A stretch of DNA of 64,000 bases from Tridacna crocea (lineage: Eukaryota > Mollusca > Bivalvia > Cardiida > Cardiidae): positions 2,929,001 through 2,993,000 of the forward strand of contig OX031058.1 of the NCBI GenBank assembly GCA_943736015.1, given 5' to 3'. This document shows, piece after piece, positions 12,801 through 24,800 of the stretch. Both the position numbers and the translations under genes were made by a program. Each line of letters opens with the position of its first letter. Position 1 is the stretch's first letter. The notes under the pieces were generated by a model that saw nothing but the letters and a program-made list of their open reading frames with translations, ran no database searches and was not told where the DNA came from.

Positions 12801-15800
12801 ACAAACTTTTGGGCAGGTACAAATGAAAACATTTGCAGATGACATATAAAAAGTGGCTACAATAATGAAATCTGTCTATATAAGAGATGAAAAAATTGTG
12901 GGAAATGGAGAAAATGCTGATTACCAGCATTTTCTTCTTTTCCAACAAAGTTTTGAAAAGCTCTCCTTCCATGGGTCATTAAAATTCTGAATTGTGAGGT
13001 AAATAGTTAAACCCGCTTTACTCTTTTACTCCTAACAGAATTTTAAACTTGCCCAAATAGAAAGCCTATGTAGAGGACATTATAAATTCAGAGCTCCTGT
13101 TAAGAGGGAGTAATGGTATTCCAAATCTATTGTTTCTCTTACAAACCCTATATTGTGGGTATTCATTAGAATCGTCTCAGTGAGACGATTCTAATTAGTA
13201 CCCACAGCATAGGGTTTAGTGTATAACGAGTAATTTTTTACAATTTTAAAATAAAAGTCTCCCTATCTGGAGCTCTGTAAATGTAACTCAAAAAATAAGA
13301 TATGTGTTGGGAAGAGTAGAATATATTGTGCGTAAAGGAGAAAATGCTGGTTACCAGCACAGGTAAGCATTATTGCACTCAGGTAACTGCTAAATTTGAT
13401 TTGTAAAAAGATTTTTTTTTTTTATCAATCCGGTCTTGATTTATTTTGACATTTAGTAACATTTACAATTTAATTGGGTCCTTTGTCTTTGATGCTTTCA
13501 CTTTCTTAAGGTTTTCCCAAGTTTATTGACAAATTATGTCTAGCCGACAGTTTGTAATGTTATTGAAAGTGTTTGTATATTTGGATAGTCAGGTGTAAAT
13601 GACATTGATTTGTGGAATAATTTGGATTATGTCGATGCCATAGATGATTTCATATGATTTATTTAAACTTAAATCAATGGTTTGCCTGAGATGCATCGAT
13701 GCATTGCAGTAATTGGAACAAGTATCAAAATGTATGGTACCCCGATACAAAAAAAATACTGGGGCCAGTCATTTTCACCTGTTGGCGTTTCTTTCTGAGC
13801 CACATTTTAAGATTTATCGCAAATGATGCCAAATGCAAAGTCCATGGGGAACCCTGAAGGTGCTAAATGGCACATTCAAATCAGGCTGCATGAAAGAAGC
13901 AGCCTGATCTTTATCTGCAAATGAAAGATATTCCAAGTTTCTGTTGGCATTCTGATAGTTTTAATCCTTTGATAGGTATGCAAAGAAGTTATGAATGCCC
14001 ATATTCCCAAACTGTTGGATGCATTGCTGATATGTTTCAATGATGATAGCTGGCCAGTCAGGGATGGTAAGTACCCCTTTATTTTAGCTCAAATACAGGG
14101 GTTATTTTTTTTACTTTGGTGTAATCTTTAGAAGTGGGTTTTTTTTTTCAATGAACCTTTTTTTCAGATTAGTTAATGGCTAAGGTATTGTGAAACAAGA
14201 TCAGACTCCACATGGCTTTTGGTCTGATCTTGAATTGCAGCTTTTTTTTTTTTTAGCTCCACTGGCCGAAGGCCAGCGAGCTATTGTCATGGCGTTGTGT
14301 CCGTCGTGCGTCCGTCCGTCCATCCGTCCGTCCGTTCGTCCGTGCGTGCGTCCGTAAACTTTTTCTTTAAAAAACTTCTCCTCAGAAACTATTGACTGGA
14401 TTTTTACCAAATTTCACAGGAATGTTCCTTAGGTGGTCCTCTTTCAAATTCCTTCAAATAATTCTGTTCCATGAATAATTCTGGTTGCCATGGCAACCAA
14501 AGTAAAAAACCTTTAAAAATCTTCTCCTCCCAAACCGCTAATTGGATAGCATTGTTTTTTTGCAGGAATGTTCCTTAGGTAGAGGTCTACAGAATTCCTT
14601 AAAAAAAAAAAAAGATCCGTCAAAAAACATGGCTTTTATGGGAGACTCATTTTCCTTTTATGGTATAAAGTAAAATTTTTGAAAAATTCCTTCTCTCAAA
14701 CTACTTGTTTTGATTTCATTGTTGTATTGAAGGTAAGTTCCAATGGTGGTAAGTCTTTACCATACAATCCTGACTTTTAAGGACCCTAAAGAAGAAGTCT
14801 TTGGAAAACACTCTTGGAAAAGGAGAAAATGCTGGTAATCAGCATTTTCTCCTTTTCCCTCAGTGTTTTCTACTCTATCAAAGAGAGAAATCATTTCATC
14901 AATGTTTAATTTGTTATCTGCAAATGCTTTCAGTTTGGTCACATCCCAAATTTTGTCGTTTGGTAAAGAGTTAAAGATGGTTGCTTTACATAATCTATAA
15001 TCCTTTTCATATAAAACAAGGGAAACTCTGCACTTTGATAAGTTCTGGTAAAGGTTTGTTGACCTACTGGTGACCTGGTACAAAGAGGGACAGGGCTTTA
15101 CTGTTGTGATAGGCATTTTGTTATCAAATCAAACTGATCCCTGACAAAGAAGACTTTAGAAAACATTGTGGGAAAAAGAGAAAATGTTGGTAGCCTTTTC
15201 CCACAATGTTATCTACCCTTCACAAAACAACTTTCAAATTTTCAGTAACTTTTATTTTTTCATCTACAAATGCTTTCCATTTGGACAACCCTAAAATGTT
15301 GTCGTTTGGTAATGAGTTAACTATAACCAGAAGACAAAATTTTTATAACTGGCCATAATTGAAAGATGTTGCAGACAACAGGATAAATCTTCAAATTAGT
15401 AAAACTTGTATCAAAAAGGGTAGAAATTATTGTGTAAAACTAAGAAAATGCAGGTAACTTTTATTTTCTTCTTTTCTCACAATGATTTTCATAGCTTTTT
15501 TTTCTTTAGTGACCTAAAATGCAGGAATGAATGGTAATTGTTAAAAACTTCTCTTCGCCGTTACAGAAAAATCAGGCCTGTGGAGCGATACAGGCGCTCA
15601 AGCGCCTCTAGTTTTATTCAACTTAGAGACATTAAATTATAAGTTTATCAAATAATTTACTTTGGTTCATTTTAACACTCGAATGATTGATATTTAACTA
15701 CACATGTTTATTCTTTCTCTTTGAACATTTCATTATTACTTAACAAAGTATATTTACTGTATTTCCTTTCCTCACAATGTTTTAACCCTTTACCACACAA

Positions 15801-18800
15801 TCCCGACTTTTAACGACCCTGAATAAGAAGCCTTTTGAAAATATCGTGGGAAAAGGAGAAAATGCTGGTAACCAGCATTTTCTCCTTTTCCCACAATGTT
15901 TTCTGGTCATACCAAAATAAATATAAAATCTTTAGTCTCATTACTATTGTCATCTGCATATGCTCCCAATTTGGGCCAGACTAAAATTTTGTTGTTTGGT
16001 AAAGGGTTAACTCATTAGCAAAGGACAATGTTTTAGGCTTGTCCAAATCGAAAGCATTTGCATACGACAAAAAGAATGACTAAAAATTTTAAATTTGTTC
16101 TTTGAAGGGTAGAAAACATTGTTGGAAAATGGAGGAAATGCTAGTTACCAGCATTTTCTCCTATTCCCACAATGTTTTCTACAGGCTTCTTTCTCAGGGT
16201 CCTCAAAAGTGGGGATTGTGTGGTGATGAGTTGAATAGCTGCCTTTCACAGAAGTGTAAAAACTCTGGATTGTGTGGTAAAGGGTGAAGAGATATTAAAG
16301 TAGAAAATATCTTTGTAATCAGACTTGAAACAATTAAGAGCACATGTAGAATAGGTCATTTAGTCTTTATAAATCTATTTCCTGCAAAAAGTAGAGCAAC
16401 AGTTCTGTTTCATCATAGGAGGTATCAGAATTGCTGCTACTCTTTTTTCTGAAGATTTATTGTTACGAGCCAGGCGTAACTAGAAAGTAGAAGCCAGCAA
16501 CAAACGATAACAATTAACAGAATTTATTAATAAAAAAATCAAATAATCAGTGACAATATTACAATAGTACAAAACAATACCTTAGATGTTAAATACAGAA
16601 GACAAATTATTCCAGTCTTAATTCCAGTCTGATCCTGATCCAAACTGAATGTAATCCAAGCACACGAAATAATCCCCACTTTAGTCTAGTCTGATCCTAA
16701 TCCAAACTGAATGTAATCCAAACACTAATTATATGACACAAACACAAAATAATCCCCACTGTAGTCTGGCAATCATGTATTAACTAGTGAACGCTGAGAT
16801 GTAAAGAGCTTTTCCTTTTATAATAACAGAGAAACTTCTAGAAAATTCATGTTGAAATTAGTTGCATAATTTCTAGTAATCAGATTGTAAAAAGGCCAGG
16901 AAACTTCTAGAACAATATTCCACAATAGAAAATCCAGTTCTAAAAATACCCACAGGGGAAAACCATTCAAAATAAATACACACATGTACAAAGCTAGGAA
17001 TAACTGGGTATGTACATAACATTGTCTATCCCAAGCCAAAACAGGATCATGTACAAGTTATTCTTTTTGTGAATTTAGTTCACTGGTATTCAGTCTATAC
17101 TTTATGTAGCAATATTCTCTCTATTACAGCTGCTTGTGTGGCTTGTGGAAACTTTGTCCTGAGCTTCCCACAGGAATCAAGGTATCTATAGAACTTTTTA
17201 TTGAAAAATGGTTTTGTCCATGTCAAAGCTCTATTTTCAACTAGCAGTCTTATTTCAATCCTTTACCAGACGACAAAATTTTAGCCTGTCCAAATTAAAA
17301 GCATTTGCAGATGACAATATCAGTGTGGCTCAAATGGTGCAATTGTTTATTGATAGAGTAGAAAACATTGTGGGAAAAGGAGAAAATGCTGGTTACCAGC
17401 ATTTTCTCCTTTTGGCACAATGTTTTCAAAAGGCTTCTTTCAAAGGGATTGCCAAAAGTCGTCATTGTGTGGGAAAGGGTTAAAGGAATGGTAGTTGTAA
17501 CTCAATTTAAATTTATGTATATGGCAGTCCTTATCAACACTTTACCCATCAAACAATCATGTTTTAACTACCCATAGAAAGATAGCCTTAGAAAACCTTT
17601 TGGGTAAAGAAGGAAATGCTGGTAACTAACAGTTTCTCCTTTCTTGAAAGTGTTTTCCTACGCCATCATCCTCACATCAGTTTTTGGCAAGCACATTTGG
17701 AGTCTCAAAAACTGTTTGCATATTACAGGTTGGACTTCTTTTAGGGCTGTGAGTTTGAATGTCTGATAAGCTTAAGTGGTTCTTTTGGCAGCAGTCAGTC
17801 TCGTCTCACCACATTATAATTATCATAACCACTTTGTGTACTTTTGTAAATTTTCAGTGGCTTTTACAAAAACTTTTGCCGAGTTGTAAATGCAGAAACA
17901 CAAGGGAGCTTATAGGTGTGACAGGTCACTCTAAGGAAGATTATTTAGAATGCAATATAAGACGTCGGAAAACATACAAACATGTCTTAATTTTTGTGTT
18001 TGACAATTCTGTAAAGTAAAATGGTGATAAATCCTTTTAACTGCTATTTGTTTTTTACATATAGGTCATCTTTACCCTCACTATATCCATTGTTTTTCAA
18101 CAATCTTCAAGATAATATTCCATCGGTGAGACAGGGTGCAGCTCTGGCTTTGTCACATGTTGTCAAGGCTTATGGTAAGTGTTCTCTAGTTTTAGGGTTA
18201 TAGATCTTTGATGAATGTTTGTCTGTATGGAGTTTCATCCTTTCCCAAACAAGCCCTGGTTTGTACGTGTCTGCAATACAAGTCTTTTGAAAACACTGTA
18301 GGAAAAGGAGAAATTGCTCGTAACGAGCAATTTCTCCTTTTCCCACTTTGTTTTCTGCCCGTTCGGATAATTTTCTGCCATTGTTATGAAAGTTAAAATT
18401 GTCGTCTGCAAACTCTTTCAGTTTGGAAGAGTCTAAAATTTGTCGTTTGGGAAAGGGTTAACCCTTTCCCCAACATAGAATTATTGACTCTTTCAATTTC
18501 AGAAACATCTCTGGGTAGTAGTTTTAAAATTGTGCAAATGTACTTGAACTCTCTGATAGGGTAGAAAAAAATGTGGGAAAAGGAGAAAATGCTGGCTACC
18601 AGCATTTTCTCCTTTTCCCTTATTGTTTTCGAAAACTTCTTTGTGGAAACAAGAGATTGTTTGGTAAAGGGTTAAAAGTGTTTTTTATAATTATTTCAGT
18701 TATATCAGGGTGGCTATTGAAGGCAATGCAGTTAAGATAGGGCTGCCTTTTGCAGACAGTGTAGATGAATGCACAAAAAGTGAATGAATCTACACTGTCT

Positions 18801-21800
18801 GGTACTGTGAAATTATGACATGGCAAAACCACTCTTGAAATTGCACTAATTTCGTCTTTTTTTAGCTTGGCTGTTTTCTAAGGAAATGTCCCGGAAGGGT
18901 CATTGCCCAGTTGGCTTTGTCCTGTAAAAACTTTGACCTTTTGAAATATACTTGTCATTACAGCTGATATATTCTTCAAACTCAATGTCAAACTAGTTAA
19001 CTAATCAAAGGGTACTGATACAACAAGGGCAGGATTCATAGAAATGGTTTTGACACAGTCATTCCCCTTTTATGTCCGAGAATTTTCTTGAAAAGCGAAT
19101 TTAGCTGAACGTAGTATCCACATGCAGTGCTCTTTTTCTGTGTAAAGAATCACTTTGACTTTTTATACCTTCCACAATGAAGTGGAGGGGAGTATATTTT
19201 AATTCGAGATGGCTGTCTGTCTGTCCGACCAGCCGCCTGTAGGTCAGTCAGTCAGTCAGTCCGTCCATAGACCAAAATTTGTCCCACAAAATACACTGAC
19301 AATTTTTAACATACTGAACTCAAATTTACACTCGGTGTACATATGTATATGAAGTTGTGCATCTGCGATTTCCATGGTTTGTTGCCGAATGATCTTTTCT
19401 TGAACTTTTTCAACTCTCACTTTTGTACTTAACCATTCTGAATTCTGTGACAAAAACCTGTTTTATGACAAGGAGCTGGTGAGGGGTATGATCACATTTA
19501 GTGATAGGTCTAGTTTCAGCTTTAACATTTTTAATTTCCAGGTGAAGAGTGCTTTGAAGAAATCCTAACAAAAGTGAAAGAAGGTTTGATAGGTGTAGAG
19601 AATCAGCCCAAAAATACAGAGAAGTACAGCTCACTGGACAAAGGTTGGTCTCCCAAAGTCTATATGGTGGACAGAACACTTTTCAGGGGACTTGATCGAC
19701 AATTTTAGTGTACTCATATTTTAGCCATGCTCTGGCATCTGGGGGCTTAATGTATCTCTGTGGTGCATGATACCAAGCAAGCGATCATTATATACATGTA
19801 GATGGCTCCATAATAGCCACATTACCATACTACAGACTTAATTATGAGGTAGACTCAGCCCTAGAAGTACAGGAAAATGAACAATAGCGAAAAGTTTCGG
19901 CCCAGGTCAGCCTGTGCAGTCCGCGCAGGCTGACCTGGGTCGATACTCAAGCCTTGCTATTTAGGGTAGTTTCAACACGGAATTGTTTATTAGCTGTTTA
20001 CCAAATGACAAAATTTTAGACTGGTCCAAATTGAAAGCAGTGGCAGACGACATAATAAACAAAACTCAAAAATAGGAATTTGTTTTCAGCAGAGTAAAAA
20101 ACATTGTTGGAAAAGGAGAAAATGCTAGTTACCAGCATTTTCTCCTTTTCCCACAATGTTTTCAAAAGGCTTCTACCTCAGGGTCGTAAAAAACAGGGAT
20201 AGTTTGGTAAAGAGTTATTCTGAAATAAGATGTATTAAATTTGCCAGGGCCTGCTACATATGGTGTTGCCAAAAAGCTGCGAGACAATGACATGGAGTTA
20301 CATACTGACAAACAGATGTATTCTTGTGGGTCCCTAGCTCCTAAAATGGGGAAAGGGTCTAGAGAAGGGGGCTGCATGGACCACAAGTTTAGAAAGGATC
20401 CAGAACCATGGGAACTTTGTGACGGGTAAGGAAATTTAAACTGAATAATTATTGTGATGGCAAACAAAGCCAGGCTCGACTGTATGTATGTCAGTCTGTA
20501 TGTCTGCCTGTCTGTTTGTCCATCCATCAATATGTCTGACCCATTTGTTTATTAAAACTTTTATTGTGAACTCTCTAGAGGTATGCATTCATTGTTTTGA
20601 AACTGTTCTACATCCTCAGCCACAGGTGTACAACATGGATTTTAGATTTCAGCTCTGAATTCCCCATGCACTGAGACTTGTTTGTTGGAAAAGCATTCCA
20701 GCTTCAAAATGATATTGATAAGATTAATCTTTTACCAAACAATTTCTGGTATTTACAGCTCAGAGGAAGAAACAGTATGAAAATATTGTGTGAAAAGGAA
20801 AAAAATGCTGGTAACCAGCATTTTCTTCTTTTCCCACAATGTTTTCTACTCTTCACAAAACATAAATATTAAGTTTCAATTTTTGAGAGGCATTTATTTT
20901 GTCATCTGGAAATGCATTCAATTTGGACAAATCTAAAATTTAGTCATTTGGTAAAGAGTTAAACTCTGAATTTATTTTATAACAAACAAAAACTTGTTGC
21001 GCGCTCTCTCTCTCTCTGCCTCCCTCCCCCTTTGACAACAGGGTTTTATAACATAAAATTGAATGTATTATGGGCTGGTGGTCTATCTGGTGGTCTATGT
21101 GTATGAAGGGGCTAATTGAAAAAAATTTAAATATTAATGATGATACTCTATTTCATGCTTTCCAGTAGGATATCAAGAAATAGCAGTGAAAATATTATTC
21201 GACATTCCACTGGTACAACCAGTGAAAATACCGACTTATATTCTAGTTACCTAGGTAAATTGCATTTGACTCACAACCAGTTGGAAATATGACGTCATTT
21301 ACCTTACATTTCTCGTGCTTGACGTAATGTTGTAATGCTTTGCTATGTGGAAGGGGTTCGGCACAGGGAACAACTGAAAAGAATTGTACTGAATTTTGAA
21401 AAAGCTTCTCCCAATAAGGGTTAAAAGCATGAAATTAGTAGAATATTTGTTTTTTGGGGGTGAAAGATCAAAATTTATTTCATTTAGTGAACACTATCTG
21501 TAATATTTTCACTTGTGGCTGTGCCACTTCTGAAAATATTACTGATGATGTTCACAGGATGAAATAAATTCAGATTTTTCACCAAAAAAACCCCAAATAT
21601 CCTGTATGTATTATGGGCTTGTGGTCTGTTTGTGAATACAATTGAATTTAAGTTGAAATTGTGTATGAAGGGGCTAATTAAAAAAAAAAAAATCATTAAT
21701 GATGATAATCTATACACGATAGTCTTTTGTTCTATTTTAGATGTATACATGTTGTTGCCGAGATGTCGGGTTTACAACAGTTTAGTCAGAAGGTAGCAGA

Positions 21801-24800
21801 GTTACTTCCCCTGGTGTCTAAAGCAGCTTCCTTTGACCACTATACACACCATATCAATTTGAAAGAAACTGTATGTCAGAGAGTAAGTTGATAACATATC
21901 TTCAACCACAAAATAGCACAACTATACATCAAACAGCTAAATAATTTAACTCATTACCAAATGACAAAATTTTAGGTTTGTCCAAATCGAAAGCATTGGT
22001 AGCGGACACTATAGAAGTGACAGGAAATTCAAAATTTGTTTTGTGAAGGGTAGAAAACATTGTGGGAAATGGAGAAAATGCTGGTTACCAGCATTTTCTC
22101 CTTTTCCCATAATGTTTTCTAAAGGCTTCTTTCTCAAGGTCCTAGGGATTGTGTGGTAATGGGTTAAATATGTACAATGAATTATGTGGGTATAGCCCAC
22201 AGTTATTATGGTAATATTGATTGATAGATTGATAGATTTTATAGTGTTTAATGCATTTTTTATCATTATTTCAGTTATATTGTGGCAGTCACTGCACCTA
22301 TCCATATTTTCCTGCAGCTTCTCAGTGATAAGGGATTTTCTTCAAAAGCCACTGGCTGCTTCCACACATAACCATCATGGAAATGATGATTGATGTTGAG
22401 AAAGGAATGAACCCTGTCAAAGTGACTATAATCAATTATCAGAAAGAAATTTGCCGAGCTATGGAATAGAATTAACTGCACCTTAACCAATTACCAAATA
22501 AACCCCACTTTTGATGACCCTGAGAAAGAAGCCTTTAGAAAACATTGTGGGTAAAGGAGAAAATGCTGGTAACCAGCATTTTCTCCTTTTCCCACAATAT
22601 TTTCTACTCTTCACAAAACAAATCTCATATTTTCATACTTTTAGTTTGTGGCCTGCAAATGCTCTCGATTAGACAAGCCAGAAATTTTGTCATTTGGTGC
22701 AGATTTACTATTAAGTCTTTTACACTACCCACTGCACTAGTGGAGCTTTTCAATACAGCAATATGCTCTGGTTAATATTTTTGCAATGCTACCACCATAT
22801 CAAAGTTCACTTTTATAGTGATCAAAGAAGAAATCACTGTCAACAAGGAATTTATTTACAACAATCTATAGATGTATATTCATGAACTAACTTTTTAGCA
22901 CATGGCAAAACTTACGAGGGGAAATCACTAAGTTCGTATTTTTCTATATAATTCAAAATTTCTTAATTCATTTTTTTGCAGTATAAACCTTTGTCAGTTG
23001 AACGATAACAGCCATTTAGTCAGCTCTTTCCCACAGCAAATTTTAACTTTTCAGTCACATTTATTTTCCCCTCTGCTAATGCTTTCAATTTGGACCTGTC
23101 TATAAATTTGTCGTTTGGTAAAGAGTTAATATGTTGTCTACAAGTCCTGTGGATTTGGACAAGCCCAAAATTGTGCCCTGTGGTAAAAAGTTAATATATA
23201 TATATATTTCAGCTTCCACATCTTGCAAACAACCTGGGAAAACGATACTTTAAGATGTATTTGGAGATGTTTTTTGACATCATATTTCGTTGCTTGGTAG
23301 GTTCACCTTTATAGGTATTTAGTCATCAACTTTGTAACAGATATTTTTGAGTGGACCCGATTCAAAGCATTTGCAGATGACACATTGAATGTCTTCAAAA
23401 ATGGTAGAAAACAAAAAAAGGAAATTGCTGCTTTTTAGCATTCTAACCTCATTCCACAATGTTTTAAAAAGTCTCTTTTTCAATAGATGCATTAACTCTT
23501 TACCACACAATCCCGACTTTTAACTACCCTGAGAAAGAAGCCTTTTGAAAGCATTGAGGGAAAAAGAGAAAATGCTGGTAACCAGCATTTTAAAATGCTG
23601 GTAACCAGCATTTTCTCCTTTTCCTGCAATGTTTTCTACCCTTCCAGAACCAAATTTTGATTTTTCAGTCACATTTATTTTGTTGTCTGCAAATGCTTTC
23701 AATTTGGACCAGTCTAAAATTTTCTTGTGTGGTAATGAGTTAAAACATAGGATAGTTCTATAAACAGGGTCAAGTTATCATTATTCTAGATGCCATAATT
23801 TTTGTTTTGAATGTAATTATTTACCCCCTGCAAAATGAATGTTTTTGTGGGTATACTAGAATCAGCCTGTCCGTCCGTGTGTGCGTCCGTCCGTGGGTCC
23901 AGTGTCCGTCTGTGTACAAAATACTAGCAATTGCCTGTTTTTGTCAAAGTTCAGGCATGGGTATTAAGTCACATTTTAGTCATAGTTGTCTTTGAAAAAT
24001 AGCCACTTTTCATTACAGGTCACTGTTGTTTGTACTGTTAGTTGGCTGCCTAACACAGTGATAATGCTTTCACAACTATATTTGCTTTTGCAGCAAATGG
24101 AGATCAAGTGTAGACTGCACCAATTGTGCAGATGCAGTCTGATCCTTGATGTACACTGTCTGCTTTGCTGAGACAATCTTGGGGGGAAAAAAAACTTGAA
24201 AGTGCAATTATTTGGGTTTAATTTTTAAACGTAAAGTGTCTAGTTGGTTTGGTGCTCACTTGACCTGACATTATATATCTGCTTAAAATTTACAGACAGA
24301 TGACAGTGCTTTAGCATCAGCTGCAGCCAGTAATTGTCTTGCTGAACTGGCTAAGTTTCTTGGGCCTTCAATTTTAAAGGGGAGAATAGAACAATATAAC
24401 CCAAGGTTTGTTGGTGTTTAGTTAATGTTTTTCCTAGAAAACGTTGAGAATATGCAATAGCTCTATGTTTGTCTGCTGCTTTGACAATTAAAACAAAAAT
24501 GACTTTTTACTTTACTGAAAATGTTTAAAAGGCCTCTTTCTTTCGGTCATTAAAAGTCGAGATTTTTTGGTAAAGGGTTAAAACAATGATAAAAAATGAG
24601 AGAGGAATGAATCCTGTTGCAATAACTGCCATCTTATCTGGCAATACAGAAAATCTTTATTTGAAAAAGTCCTGAACACTCAACAAAACATAGCCTTTAC
24701 TTTTCTTGAAAGCATTTCCAGATGATAAACCCAGAGGGTTTCTTTGAGAAAGCTAAGAAAGCATATTCTCCTTTTCAAGAGCTTTTATTCGTAGGGTGAT

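Larger units (their letters stand above)
14240..15620 (+). mobile_element. AGCTCCACTGGCCGAAGG repeat, Helitron-like 3' end, carrying nested TTAA-MITEs
   Basis: It starts AGCTCCACTGGCCGAAGGCC (14257) and continues through a GTCC-rich tract (14300-14355). Its apparent 3' end is the hairpin AGGCGCT-CA-AGCGCCT followed at once by CTAG|T (15594-15613). A terminal hairpin plus CTAG next to a T fits a Helitron 3' end, but the usual spacer between hairpin and CTRR is absent and no 5' TC was fixed. Bases 14749-15544 are three later MITE insertions. Confidence 0.45.

Noticed and set aside
12597-12842. Many short frames containing KGENAGNQHFLLFPQCF or EKEKMLVTSIFSFSHN
   Set aside because: These peptides recur at dozens of sites because they translate the two strands of the TTAA-MITE hairpin; they are not a protein family.
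14257-14410. Frame with RTDGRMDGRTHDGH-like repeats
   Set aside because: Translation of a GTCC-rich tract within a dispersed repeat.
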